A stretch of DNA of 64,000 nt from Borovskyia barvae (lineage: Eukaryota; Euglenozoa; Kinetoplastea; Trypanosomatida; Trypanosomatidae): the NCBI GenBank assembly GCA_030849085.1, contig JASAOM010001070.1, positions 62,001 to 126,000 on the forward strand, read 5' to 3'. Positions 30,074-42,000 of this stretch are shown piece after piece (within the stretch, counting starts at the first letter, position 1; each line of letters begins with the position of its first letter). The translations under genes and the position numbers were made by a program. The notes below the pieces were generated by a model that was not told the DNA's origin, did no database searches, and was given only the letters and a program-made list of their open reading frames with translations.

Positions 30074-31519
30074 AAGAGAGAAAGAGATGCGAAAAGGGGG
30101 GCGGGGGACAGAGGAGCAAGGAGCCCCTGCCCCAAATTCACTGCGAGAAAGAGAAGGGGCCACATCTTTGCAGGCGAGAACCGGCAGAGCCTGGAATCCT
30201 GTAACATACGTGAAAACACCACAGAGGTAAGAAGAGCCAGCTGTAGAACTGAGAAACTTGCCTGGACGCTATCTTCGATTTGAGAGAGGGTGGGATAATG
30301 GCAACACCTGCCGTTCCACTCGATGCCCTCCTTCTTCCATTCCCATCTCCAGAGACGGAAACAAAAGGGACGGCAGTGGTGATGTTCTGTGAAAACTGCG
30401 CAACTGCTATCCACGACTAAGGAGAGAGCAGATTGGGGCGCTGGGCAGGCGACTAAACGCTACCGTAACGTCAAATATTTATGCCCTCTGCTTATGGTAG
30501 ACTGGTCGCCTGCAGTGGCGGAATGGGCGAGCTATTGAAAGCACACGCAACTTGAGGTCCGCTGTATCAACACATCAACAGTCTCCACAAAGCATACTCC
30601 AGGTACGAAGCGGTATTCTGCCCTACGTGATTCCTCGTGAAGCCTGTAGCGTGGAGACTCAGAGGCGCTGAGGTGAAGCCTTATGATCTCTGTTTTCGAA
30701 GATTTCCGGAGTAGGATGACTTTTTCTTCCCTCTTCCCTCTGAAAAGAGCACACGGTGATGGCATACCTCTAATCCTATCTGAACTTAACAAATCATTAC
30801 ATATATGCGTATATAATTGTACCGTTGGTGGCACTCTCCTGTTTTATGACACTTACTAACGTGCCTTCTCTCTGCGTCTCAGAGATTTTTTTGCACGATA
30901 TCTGCGGGAGCTCTTCTTATAACGGCCACTTCCAACGACCCGTGTCCGGGGTTGCTGAAGGGGGGGGGGCGAGCATGGAGCATCCTCCTGCTGTTTTGGT
31001 GGGGCGAGGGCATCGTTCTCTCCAGCGCCGTCGGTTTTGGGTATGTAGTCGTTTCTTACTCGTACGCCTCACATTTTCCTTTCGATTTCTTCATGCCACT
31101 CTCCCCCTTTTGCTCTTCTTTCCCTGACTTTTTTCCACATCTCTCAGTTCGCGCTGCCCCCCCCCCCCTCCCTTCCCACGCACACAGATACACACACGTA
31201 CTCTCAGCGCCGCTCACGCGTCGCCACTGCACCGCCTAGTGAACGAAAAGTATCAGGATTCTGCGTGCACGGTTGCTCCTCTATCGTCTGCCCTCCTTTT
31301 TTTTCTCACGCAGTGCTTCTCGGATCTCAGCGGGGAGAATCAAGAGGGACGCCTTCTTTGTATAGCGGTAGCGAGCGCACAGAAGAACACGAAACCTTCA
31401 CAGCGACGCTTTTCAGTACGGGCCTTCGAACCGGGTGCCCCTGAAGCAGTTCCTTCGCCTTTCCTTACTTGGCCCAAGTCATCAAGTGTTGAACGGCTCT
31501 GACTCAAAACCGCTTCTTG
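30074..31519. other. spacer between two hypothetical genes
   Basis: No gene is recognised. It has a G10 run at 30960-30969, a C10 run near 31149-31158 and scattered pyrimidine tracts. An open stretch at 31239-31502 begins at GTG, lacks an ATG and is not credible. Confidence 0.7.
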
Positions 31520-34120
31520 ATGCTTCAGCTCTGCAACACAAGGCTGGCTGTGATCACGGCGCGTGCCATCTCAGAAGCCGCAACCAAACTGAACGCCCTT
31601 CTCGACCTCACCAACCGACCCTACCCTGTCCCCCGTGATGAGTTGAAACAATTTCTCACACACGACGTCAAGCCGATCCTCGCGGGCACAGAGTTGGATC
31701 GACGTGGAAACGCGACAGATTCGCGGCATTTTCTCGGTCAGCTCACCCGTGACGCTGCCTTCGCAGCTGTCATCGTTGATGCTCGTCCAGAAGCGAGTTT
31801 CGTGCAGAGTCTTCTGACCTGCATCCGGAAGGACAATGAGCGGATGCGGTTCGTCGCTAAGATGTCTTCCCCACAGGCGAGCAAGATAATCGAGCATCTT
31901 ACGAAGACTGGCGTCGACGATGAGGAGGTATATTCTATCCTCATCTCGCGATTGAATTTTGCAAGTTTGCGAGAATTGTCGCGAGCGATGTTTGCGCTGG
32001 CAGAAGCGGGGTTTCACGCGCTAAATATTCTCGTCGTAGCTCCTCTCTATAGCGGTGACAAGTGGGTCTTGGAGTCCGCCGAAGCCACTGCACTTTCCAA
32101 TCCAGCTGAATGGCGCCAGCCCAACACATTTGAAGCAGTGCGTGTACTGCGTGTTCTCTCCAAATCGTGTCGCTGGTGTGCCGAGAATCTCCCCAGGGCG
32201 TCGCCGGAGAGGAGCGCCTCTATCCCAAAGGAGAGCCTCCACTTGCTCCGAAATAATTTGCTGCAGTTCATTTTCGAAAACGGCTCCACACTTCGCGGTG
32301 CGCACTGGCTAAACATCGCCCGAGCACTTCTCAGCTTTCCCAGTGAGCACAGCGCGCTGCCCCACCTGTCGATGGTTTACCCTCCCATTGTTGGCGAAGT
32401 GCAAACTGCCTTGAGCCCGTTCAATGGCGGAGCCAACGCGGATGCGATTTGTGTGATAAGCTGCACGACAGTTGCTGCGGTGGCGCTGAATAAGGTTTTT
32501 CAATATGCAGAGCGGCGAAGCTCTTTCCCTGCAAGTCAGTCAGGGATATCCGTATCCGCAGCAAGTCCCTTCGATCTGAACCACTCAGATTTGGTCAAGC
32601 TGCTTTCTATCATAAACCAATTCTCGCATACCATCCCGATGGCTTTGATTGAAGAACGTGTCGAGCACGTTCTGGAGGCGCTACTTTCCCAAATTCACCT
32701 CCTTCGACTAAGAGATCTTGTATCGATACTGCAGATCATGCGCCGCTCTGCCCAGACGCCAAAGACGACGGCTGTCACACAGAAGATTGTTGAGGAATCC
32801 GGGAGACGCTTAATGGTACCCGATTCTACGGATGTCATGACGGATATCCCGTTCCGCGTTGTTGTCTACCTGGCAGCCGCGTTGGCAGCATTGCACGCGA
32901 CACGATGTGATGGCTTTGTCAATTACTTCACAAAGGGAACGAATGTTTTACCGCAGTCCCTCACTGCCGATACTGGCCTAGCTATTATTAATGCGCTGAC
33001 ATCGCTCACCAAGCCTGATCTCGCGGCGTGCCACAAAGTGGTGGACGCGGTGTTGAATAGAGTGCTTACGTTCTACGAGACCCAACTGCAGACTGGACCG
33101 TTGCTCTACACTTTCCCGGCCCAGGTAGCAAAGATGTTGCGAGGCTGCGTGCTCATGGACTACATCCCACCTCCAGATACGCTGAGAAAGCTTCTTAGCC
33201 CTGATGAAGCACCGCTATGTGCGACACCAGCAATACGCCAAGCCGGCGGTCTTCTTGTGTTTGATCTCTCCCGTTCTTATGCACATTTTGTGAAGCAGGC
33301 GCGTACGACCGCCCCACAGCGGGAGGAGGATTTATGGCGCGATGGGGTGCTACAAACCATCGTACCCTTAGCGAGAATATGCACAAAGGAGCTGGCGTAC
33401 GCTACGGAGCACTACCGGCGTGGGGCGTCATCGTCGCACACTGCGCTATCGTGGCGCACCACCATGGAGATGCTTTTCCTCTACATCGATAAGCAGCAAA
33501 ACGTTGGAAAAGTCAACGAGACTGCGCGGCAACTCAGGGAAGTAGTGGCTCCATGTGAGGAAGTCCTTAAAAACGCTGCAGAAGCGACCCGCGCGCATCT
33601 GGCGCGATGCGTCAATCACATTCACCACGTTGATGAGGCATTGCGACGAGCCCGTGCGGCCCCATTCTCTACAAACTGTTGCGTGCACTTTATCTCAGCA
33701 CTACTCATGTTCGAGTATCTTGTGTACAACAACACCTCCCCCGTTGGGAGGTCTGGTCTAGGCAAAGGGGAAACAATAGGCCATTCTGCGGCAGTGGAGG
33801 AGGCCGCGCTGTCAACGTTGCGGGAGCGATACAACACTTTCCTCAACGCCCCAATTAGCGACCGAGTCTCGGATTCGCCCATGGATGTGCTCCGTTACAT
33901 TTTCAAGTGCCCCGTTGCCAGCGCAACTGGCGCTCCGCTAGAAGCCCTCTCGGTGATGGACAAGCGCCACGCGCTAGAGATTACCACGGCCCTACCGTTC
34001 GCCATCTCCCTAGTGGCCGATCCCGGTCCGGCCAATGAATTCTTCACGGAGCAATGCATGACGCTGTTGGTGACGGACGGGGATGATGCTCCCTCCAGCC
34101 GCGATCGTGACAGCCAGTAG
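31520..34120 (+). CDS. large alpha-helical protein, possibly mitochondrial (866 aa)
   Basis: ATG 31520 is the first ATG; the frame extends one TTG codon further. The first 20 residues (MLQLCNTRLAVITARAISEA) are Arg-containing and almost free of acids, compatible with a mitochondrial targeting helix. The body is a series of amphipathic helices of about 35-45 residues with Leu-rich faces, for example FASLRELSRAMFALAEAGF, NEVFEAVRVLRVL-like and LRDLVSILQIMRRSAQ. This texture resembles the helical-repeat (OPR/heptatricopeptide, FASTK-like) proteins that handle RNA in trypanosomatid mitochondria. I see no RAP domain, and this assignment is inference. An alternative is a HEAT/ARM-like scaffold of another compartment. 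There is no membrane segment. Confidence 0.8.
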   Translation: MLQLCNTRLAVITARAISEAATKLNALLDLTNRPYPVPRDELKQFLTHDVKPILAGTELDRRGNATDSRHFLGQLTRDAAFAAVIVDARPEASFVQSLLTCIRKDNERMRFVAKMSSPQASKIIEHLTKTGVDDEEVYSILISRLNFASLRELSRAMFALAEAGFHALNILVVAPLYSGDKWVLESAEATALSNPAEWRQPNTFEAVRVLRVLSKSCRWCAENLPRASPERSASIPKESLHLLRNNLLQFIFENGSTLRGAHWLNIARALLSFPSEHSALPHLSMVYPPIVGEVQTALSPFNGGANADAICVISCTTVAAVALNKVFQYAERRSSFPASQSGISVSAASPFDLNHSDLVKLLSIINQFSHTIPMALIEERVEHVLEALLSQIHLLRLRDLVSILQIMRRSAQTPKTTAVTQKIVEESGRRLMVPDSTDVMTDIPFRVVVYLAAALAALHATRCDGFVNYFTKGTNVLPQSLTADTGLAIINALTSLTKPDLAACHKVVDAVLNRVLTFYETQLQTGPLLYTFPAQVAKMLRGCVLMDYIPPPDTLRKLLSPDEAPLCATPAIRQAGGLLVFDLSRSYAHFVKQARTTAPQREEDLWRDGVLQTIVPLARICTKELAYATEHYRRGASSSHTALSWRTTMEMLFLYIDKQQNVGKVNETARQLREVVAPCEEVLKNAAEATRAHLARCVNHIHHVDEALRRARAAPFSTNCCVHFISALLMFEYLVYNNTSPVGRSGLGKGETIGHSAAVEEAALSTLRERYNTFLNAPISDRVSDSPMDVLRYIFKCPVASATGAPLEALSVMDKRHALEITTALPFAISLVADPGPANEFFTEQCMTLLVTDGDDAPSSRDRDSQ

Positions 34121-34351
34121 AGGAGTAATCGAAGGGCTTCTGTGTTTTCTCCAACGCGACCACCAATCCTTCCCCCACGCCACCCTCTTTCGCCTGCCCT
34201 GCATACGAAACCGAGGGTAGGGTGTGGCGGACGGAAATCAATGGATGTGTGGGGGGCGGAGAGAGGGACCCTCTCCCTCGCACCTGCACGTTTGTTCTTT
34301 TCTGGCGTATAAGCTCGCATGGTGACGAGCCTGGCACGATCGCGTAGTTCA

Positions 34352-34389
<38 letters not shown>

Positions 34390-35154
34390 TTGCTCACTTT
34401 AGTCGTGCAAGTCGGCCCTGTGGTTGGCGTGTTCCAGTCTGTTTCGAGGACACAGTGGGGCTTACAACTCGAACAAAATGTGCGTCCCTTTTTCTCTCAG
34501 GCCTCGTGGAGGAGGTAGAAAGAGACAAAACCAGAGCTATTGACGGAGGTGAGGTGGAAGGCACTGCAACGAGTAAGGGAAGGGAGACATTTTTTACTCG
34601 TTCTTCGAGTCTTGTCATCCCTTCGGACTGTGTTGATGCATTAGGATCAGTCCTTACGACTCCAACGCAGAGTGTGCTGATGTGGCATACATAGAGAGTT
34701 GAAGTAACTCCGGAGTCTCTTGCTCCCCTTGTATCACAGTTTTCTCTCTTTGTCAGCTTTTTTCACTGCCTTTCCGTCGTGCTCTCCGCCTTGCTGGTTG
34801 AGCGAGTACGGCCTGAGCCACTGTAACATCGCTTCGACCGTGCGCCTTCTCACATGCCACAATCTGCTCCTTCCCTGTTTCCTGATTTTTTCTTTGATAG
34901 AGAATTGTCGTCCTCAAGGTGAAAGGGGGGGGGAGTCGTTCCAGATGTGCTAAAGGCATCTGAAGGCTCCCTCTTATGAGCACCGTAAACATATAAATAT
35001 ATATCTTCTCAAAAGAAAATAATCGCACTAACAGACAAAGCTTCTTGCAAGAAAGCTCAGCCGTTGCCCATAATTGTAATAGGGAAGCAGGTTTCTGCAA
35101 GTTTTCTGTCAGGGAGGGAGTCCTCCTTCTCTTCCTTTGCCTTCCTGAATCCGC
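34121..35154. other. spacer with long (TA)n
   Basis: No gene is visible. It holds a 31-nt TA run (34355-34385) and a G9 run (34925-34933). Pyrimidine-rich DNA just before 35155 could supply the splice acceptor. Confidence 0.7.
34355..34385. repeat. (TA)15 microsatellite
   Basis: A perfect 31-nt TA run, the longest of the TA runs in the window, about 235 nt after a stop codon. Confidence 0.95.
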
Positions 35155-36909
35155 ATGCCCCACTTTCCGCAATTCAGTGCACCCGCCTCATCGCGCTCCT
35201 ATACGGCTGGCGATGCGGGACCATCCGAAGTAGACCTCATTCGAAGGCGCAGCCGTCTGCGACAGTCTGGCACCCTCGTCTCATCTCGTTCCATCGTCAG
35301 TAGGGCAGACGGTCATCATGATTTCGAGGTGGTGGACGTTGGTGAGGGTCATCGGGCGAACAGAGTTGAGCACTTGCTTGCCCGTTTGGAGCAGCACGGC
35401 CTGCGACGTCGCCTTGTCGCAGAGGACGACGCCTCCTCCTATGCCGTAGATATCGCAGCACGTAGTGAAGAGGAAATTTCAGCCACCGCGAGCAATGAAT
35501 TCGGATGTACAGAAAACCTTTCAACGAGCGCGACGAGACACGCTGGCTCGAGTTCATTCGGATCGTCTGCTGGCTCGAGTGACGAAACGGATCTGGAAGC
35601 TAATGTACGTGAAGCACACTATTATATATGTGTACCGTGCGAGGTACGCCTGACGCACATTTGTCTGAAGGCACCTTCCTGGCGCGTGCTTCAAGACGTG
35701 CACTTTCATTTCTCTTCTGCCTCGCACCGCGCGACCGCTACGTGGATGGCGGATGATGATATCGATGAGACCCTTCATTCTACCCCGCTCGTCACCCCAA
35801 CGGACTACTACAGTCGCATCTACGTCAATGGAATACCAATGCTTCTATCGCGGCGCCCTGGTGGAGGTGATATGTTCTTTCCCTTACCACATGAGCAGAC
35901 TCTCGTGACGGCTGCAGACGCTGCTGCAGCGGCGGCTCAGGAGCGCGAGTGGGAAGAGGGTTGGCGGGATAGCATGGGTGCTTCAGCGGCTCCCAAGACG
36001 TCGGCCACCCCTATGTTTAGCTTGTTCCCGCGCCATGGGGTGAAGGGTAGCGTGGGGGGAGCACCAGTTCTTTGGCATCTCCCGCTCACGACTCTCTATA
36101 GTGGGAAAGTGCAAATGTTTTATCAAGACCGCCGTGTGGATGCGTGGTCACCCACGGAAAGCAACCGCAGCTGCCTCAAGCCGCCAAGGATAGCAAAGAA
36201 AAAGATCAAAGTACATCATATCGATGTAGAAGTGTATCGTGCGCATTCCTGTGTACCCCCTCGCTATATGCTATTGAAACCGATGCTCTATCGCCTTTCT
36301 CGCGAACGAATTCCAAAGGTGTTTTTGAGCTCCAGTGCGCGTTTGCAATCCTCAGCGCCTTCGAAGACTGCGCAGAAGCGGGTCAACGCTTTATCAGCGG
36401 GTGGCGCTTGCGCTGCAGACGCTCCTCACCGAATTGTCTACACGCAGCCCTTTCTCCCGCTTTTGGAAGGGAGCAGTGGTGCAGGAGCCCAAACCACCAG
36501 TGTCGCAGAAGCAGCCGCAGAGCCGGTGACGGTATTTGAAGACGAATGCTACCGTATCGCTCTGTGTTCTGAAGAAGATGGAGCGCGGCACGCAGAGCGT
36601 CAGCTGTGGAACATGTCAGAAGGGCAGCAGCAACCATCGTCAGATGCCGCAGGCTCGGCAACGCAAGAGTCGACGGCGCCGGTACTCACTCTGGAGTTAC
36701 TCATGCAGCATACACAATCTACATCGGAGTCGTGGCGCCAGGGAGTGCATTCCACACGTATTATCTCTACGGTTGCCACATCACAGCAAGCTCCGCTGTC
36801 GAATCGAAGCGATTTCTCCGACGTTTCTCTCTCCTCCGAGGTGAGCAGCGATGAGTCCGTAGCATCGTCTGTCGAAGGAAACTCTTTAAAGCGAGCGCGT
36901 CATAGGTGA
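35155..36909 (+). CDS. hypothetical protein (584 aa)
   Basis: ATG 35155 gives 584 residues. No family is recognised. Residues 1-150 are polar, with Arg/Ser clusters and an acidic stretch. About residues 160-420 look ordered, with Trp, Tyr and His (APSWRVLQDVHFHF, DYYSRIYVNGIPMLLSRRPG, VLWHLPLTTLYSGKVQMFYQ, KKIKVHHIDVEVYR), suggesting a beta-rich domain. An Ala run (near residue 260) and Ser-rich C-terminus follow, ending in basic residues. It has no signal peptide, membrane span or catalytic motif that I can identify. If ATG 35155 is wrong, the next methionine that could serve is about 40 residues before the ordered region ends its first third, so the start is moderately secure. Confidence 0.78.
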   Translation: MPHFPQFSAPASSRSYTAGDAGPSEVDLIRRRSRLRQSGTLVSSRSIVSRADGHHDFEVVDVGEGHRANRVEHLLARLEQHGLRRRLVAEDDASSYAVDIAARSEEEISATASNEFGCTENLSTSATRHAGSSSFGSSAGSSDETDLEANVREAHYYICVPCEVRLTHICLKAPSWRVLQDVHFHFSSASHRATATWMADDDIDETLHSTPLVTPTDYYSRIYVNGIPMLLSRRPGGGDMFFPLPHEQTLVTAADAAAAAAQEREWEEGWRDSMGASAAPKTSATPMFSLFPRHGVKGSVGGAPVLWHLPLTTLYSGKVQMFYQDRRVDAWSPTESNRSCLKPPRIAKKKIKVHHIDVEVYRAHSCVPPRYMLLKPMLYRLSRERIPKVFLSSSARLQSSAPSKTAQKRVNALSAGGACAADAPHRIVYTQPFLPLLEGSSGAGAQTTSVAEAAAEPVTVFEDECYRIALCSEEDGARHAERQLWNMSEGQQQPSSDAAGSATQESTAPVLTLELLMQHTQSTSESWRQGVHSTRIISTVATSQQAPLSNRSDFSDVSLSSEVSSDESVASSVEGNSLKRARHR

Positions 36910-39046
36910 AGTGCTGCTATGCCGGATGAGAGGCTCAAACACCGGCTGCCAACGGTGTTCTTGGTAGAGCAGGGCGCACAAAGAGGAGCTTGAAACGGAT
37001 GGGGCGTTCTGACTATGTGAACTGCGTGGGCCACATCGTGAAATACGTACCTTTTGAAAGGATTCTTCGAGATGACGCTGTAGTTGCCCTGCTTCAACAC
37101 TGCTTTCTGCCACGTTGTACGGAGGACCGAACCCCCAGCGTGCCTTCATGACTTATCGGCGGTCAACACCACTCAATGCCGCAGACCCTCCAGACAGAGT
37201 ATGTCAGACGAAGAAAGGGAAATGATTGATTTGCGCAATACGACTGTCACGAACGCTTTTTTAGCCGCTTTGTCTACCGGGCTTTCCCCTCTACGGAAGC
37301 ACGTCAGCCCCCGCGTTGTGTATCGCGGGTTATCTTTTACCTCCTCCAACCTCTCTCTCCCCCAATCGCGAATAAGAAACACCGCTGCGTGGACGTTTCT
37401 CCATTCGACTTCTCTGAACGCTTTTTTTTGGTGATGCCCCTTTCCAATCCTCTCCTTCGCACGCGTCACCGTCTTTTTTTCTCCTCGTTTCGTACCTCAT
37501 GGAGAGTGTCTTCTGCAGTCTCAGTTCATCGTGCAGGCATTTTTTTCTAAGTTGGGCCTTCCTCAACGTCCACGCGTCGTTGCCACCTGTATCGCATATT
37601 TCATCAAAGCGGGGGAATGTCAACAGCAGCGGCAGCAACGCAGACATCAGTGTGCATATAGCCCCCCCCCCTCTCTCTTGTTCAATAGCTCCCAATGTGG
37701 GGGAGTCAACGTGGGCGAAAAGAGAGAAGATTGCCGGGTCCTTCACCCATCCGGCGAAGGGGGAATAGAGGCGCCGAGGGTGTTTCTACTTTGTTCGTTA
37801 TGGAACTCCAAAGGAAGCAAACGACGATAGGTATTCTTTGTGGTGTGCTTTTGGTTCTCCTGTGCACCCCGCAGAGAACTTGTTGTGTGCAGAATTGTAT
37901 ATTATAATATATACATATATGGGGGGGGGGTAACTGGTTCGGAAGTTGCGAAAAGGATGCGGGGTCTTCGTACGATGAGTCCACCCACTGATATATCATC
38001 TGGATGTTTTCTTTGAGTGTTTTACCAACTTTCACTCTGTCTTTGGCGGTTGCTGGAGCCATGCCGTCGCGTTTTAGTCGTCAAGGAATGGAACAGCTTT
38101 TCACATGTGCCTTCTTCGGACTCCCCCCTTTTTTTCCTTTCCACATGCCCCCCCCCCCCCCCTACCTGACGCATCATTCACGATAATATGCTCGGCAGGT
38201 ACTTTTTTTTCTTTTTTTATCGTGTAATGGGTGATATCTTTTGTGAATTTCCGACAGGTACAGATGTGCCTGAATACAGGTTGTTTTGGGGTTTTCTACG
38301 GCTCATGCTTTGTCTTCCGTTCTGCTTGTCATGGGAAATGAAGTTGAGTAGCTGTGTTTCAGCTATAGTGCCCGCAACGGTATTTGCAGGGCTCCGTGAG
38401 GGTTGGAAGACTTCTCAGCCATAAAAATGAAAACTGAAGTACCCGGCTCTGTGCACCCCAGTCATCAAAAAGCCTCGTCAGCCACAGCGCACGACGGGCT
38501 GACCGCGTACCTCTGCTCTTGTCCAGCTTCTCCATCTGCAGAAGCAGAAAGATCCAAAATAAACAGAAACAGGTCGCGGACTCATCCGAGCATGCTAAGA
38601 ACGAAGTCGGAGCGAAACCCCATCCTAATGCCTTTTTTTAATTTCCTCTTCACCCCCCCCCTTTTTCGGTGTGTGTGTGTGTGCGTGTGTACAGGTCTCG
38701 CTTACGAAGAAAGAACTGAAACATAGAAATACATATATCCATACATAAATTTATATCGAGTCGTGTGTATTTGTGCGTAAGCGGGAGGGCGAGAAGACAC
38801 GCTACGAATCCACTTCGGTCTCCTCATTTTCTTGTTTCTAACCCCCACCCCCACCCTCCTTTCCACCTTCTGGCCTCCCACCCTATACCATCGGTGAATC
38901 ACTCACATTTTTGTTGTGGTTGTCCCCACACCTCCTCCTCTCATTTCTTTCCCCTCTTTCGCCCATTAAATTTTTCTCCGAATCTCTCGGCCATTCACGG
39001 GTGTTTCTTCTTCTTCTCCCTTTGTGTGTGTGTGTGTGCAGTAGCG
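36910..39046. other. 2.1-kb spacer before the WD40 gene
   Basis: No confident gene is visible. It contains C10 (37662-37671), G10 (37921-37930) just after an AT-rich patch, C15 (38148-38162), GT repeats at about 38669-38690 and a (TG)n run just before the WD40 start. A 77-codon ORF at 37201-37434 was considered and rejected. Confidence 0.7.
39002..39040 (+). promoter_or_regulatory. candidate trans-splice acceptor for the WD40 gene
   Basis: TTCTTCTTCTTCTCCC, then a (TG)n run, ends in GCAG at 39037-39040, only 6 nt before ATG 39047. If used, the 5' UTR beyond the spliced leader would be just 6 nt. Confidence 0.45.
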
Positions 39047-42000
39047 ATGTCACTTTCCGTCAACGTATTCCGAAGCCCTTTTGGGGTGCGAGCAGCTCAA
39101 TTCGCCCCCTCATCGAACGCGGTGTACAGCCTAACCGCGCTGTTGGAAGCGCAAGCGGACGAAAATTATGCTCAGGTGGAGTCTCCCTCCATCGTTGATC
39201 CCAAAGGGAAGCGACGAAACTACGCGGTCGGTGGCGCACGCGGCATTCAACAGCTAGTCGCTCATACACGCAGCTCACAGGGTTCTTTATGCATCTCGGA
39301 CACATCACCGGGAGCTAAAGAGGGTGGGTACGCGAGCCCCACCGCACCGACCGTCGTACCCCTCATCCTCTCCAAGCATGAGCGTGGTCGGTTACTGTTG
39401 TGGGATAGCCGCAGTGGTAGGGTGATAGCGTCACGGATATTCCCTGCCACTGTTCTGGTGCATCACTGTGTGATGACGGCTTCCTACGTCTACACCACGG
39501 TGGAGGGAGCGGCAGCATCTGTGGGCTCTGAAGAAGAGAGCTGTGTGTACGTATGGGATCGACGCGGCTTGCAGAATGTTACTGTATTGCGTGGTCATGA
39601 CGCACGGCTCACGGCGCTGGCCGCTTGGCCGATGGAGACGGCGACACTGATCGCTACCGCTAGTTTAGACGGCTCAGTTCGTCTGTGGGCGCACCTCCAT
39701 GATAGGGTCGAAGGCAAGGACAAGCAAATGATGGGAGACCCGGTGCGGGTGCTCTCCGTGCTTTCCGCTGCTGATTTGGGAACTGTGCATTCGCTCCGCT
39801 TTCTCACCACAGATACGCTGGTGATAGCGGGTACCCGCAGTGCGCTTGCCTTTGTGCGCTTTCCGGAGGGGTTCATGAACGACAACGCTCGTGCTAGCGG
39901 AGAAGGTGTGCGCATCAGCGACTCCGTTCCATTCCAGCTTGCGCGATCCCTTGTGGACCCGGATGGCGGCACCACCTTTCTGCACGTGTGTCGATTCAAC
40001 CGTAGCAGTGGTGGCGGCGGAACAGCGGAGATCCCCAGCCTCTCGAGCCCGACGCATGTGGTGTCGCATGGTTCATCCGCTACAACATCGACGATCTACA
40101 TCGTCACGGGCAGCACGAGTGGATATAATCAGGAGTGGTCGGTCGATCTCGACACGACGACGACCGGAGATCGTGGGCCTCGGTCCCCCACCGCTGTCAG
40201 TGCTAATACTTATGTGACCGTGAAGTGTCGCTGGTACCACAAGGCGCACGTTGCCACCGTTGACAGCATCGTCACGGATGAGGACGTGGTGGCTAGCACC
40301 AGCCTCTTCGACGGCGCTCGGCTTTATCACCGCAAAACGGGGAAAAAAATGTCCATCACCAGCACCTCCACGGTAGTGGCCCTCGTGCCGCAACTGAAGG
40401 AGCTGGTGTGGGGCACCGCCGATGGGGTGCTCACTGTCAGTAGCTACGCCAAGTTTGCCTCTGATATAGATGGTGAGCTTGAGCTGATGTGGAGTGCTAA
40501 GCCTCACGCGGCAGCGATCCGAGGCTTGTGCGTGACGCTGACCCCTGATTTATGCGGGGAAACGCTTTGTACCGGAGCGGTGGACGGGTCGCTTTGCGTG
40601 TGGACCTCCTCCAAAGAGTCCAGGAATCTCTCTCTCAATGCTTCGACAAGTGAGAAAAGCTCGGCATCACCCTTCGGTCGCTTCCTCGATCTTCTGGCCC
40701 TCCCTTCGGCCAAAACCAAGGAGAAAACGTCGGCTGCAGCTGACCACCGTGTGGCGGCTTTGATGGCGTGTTTGAAGTCGGAAAATGGTGATGACAGTGC
40801 TATCCTCGTGGCGGAGATAAATGCACTGGGCGAGTTGGGCACGATAGACGCTATTGCGCTGAAGGAGTCTCAGGAGGTCGCATGCGCGTATTTTACCCTC
40901 GAAACCAACGATGTCGTCTCCTTGTGGGTGGGAATCGTTGGTGGTCCTCTGCTATACACGATGAAGAGGCTGTCGAAGAAATCGTGGTCGCCCATGAGGG
41001 AGGTGCAGTGGGACGGGAAGCCGTCCGGCACCATCGCTGCCATCGCTTTTGTGACTGGGACGGCGACGGTAGCGGCAGTAGTCGTTGAAGCACCGGACCT
41101 GAGGCAAAGCTCACAGCGGCTCGTCCTCTCGGTGCTTCAGCGAGACACGAAGATTAATGGGCCGCAAGCGTTGACACCGAAATGGGAAGGCACCGTATCT
41201 CTTCCCTACGTATTCGCTCTCACAGGAAGTCGAGAGCGGCACGTTGAGCTGATGTGGATGGAAACAAACGACAGAGGACGTCTGGATGCGCCAGCCGCCA
41301 CTACTGGATTACTGCTGCGGTGTAGCGACGGCTCTATTGTGCGCTGTATGCGCAAGGAACGTAGCGGGGAGAAGGGTGTGGATGCTTGGCATGCACCTGA
41401 GGTCATCGTGGTGGGTTCCTGTGCTGGACGCGCGTCTTCTGTTCGCCATAATTTGGATCGAACACCAACTTCCCTGAAGACAATAGTTACGGCAGAGAGT
41501 AGTAGCTCTGATCTTCTCTCTCTAGACGTCTTTAAGAATCAGAAGAAGGTGCTTGTATCGTCCGTGGAGCGGAAAAAGCAGCTGACGAATCTTCTGTGTG
41601 ATACGGGGGCGGAGATTGTGCGATTAGCTGCTGTGCGCCAGGAAGACTCGGACGTGACAAGTGAGGTGGCCTTCTTCGACAACGAAGGACGCGAATGTTA
41701 TCGCGTGACATACGGCGGTGCGGTTATCCGATGTGGTCCAGCGGTGATCCCCGCTGCCTCCAACTCGGAGCTCAGTTACACAGCGAAGAAGCCGTTGAGC
41801 AGTACTCGGACCTCTGGAATGTCCATGACGGCGGACTGCACTGCCCTCGTCGCGCACGCTTCAGAACGGATCGTCTTCATCGGCTACGATGACGGACTGC
41901 TACAGATGGTGGACTCGGCCGACATGTATGTATTCTCCCGCTGTTGGGCCACTGGGATGCATGGAACGGCCACGGCGATCACAGGTGTGCGCTATAGCGG

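Noticed and set aside
31380-31470. B-box-like GGTTCGAAGG on the - strand
   Set aside because: The T-arm stem does not pair and no acceptor stem can be formed.
37201-37434. 77-codon ORF starting MSDEEREMIDLR
   Set aside because: The opening looks protein-like, but no strong splice acceptor precedes it, the second half is Ser/Thr-rich noise and it ends in a T run. Kept only as a weak possibility.
38765-39046. 94-codon N-terminal extension of the WD40 protein
   Set aside because: It has no ATG where the open frame begins, reads as His/Pro/Phe-rich UTR, and contains the polypyrimidine and TG tract of the likely splice acceptor.
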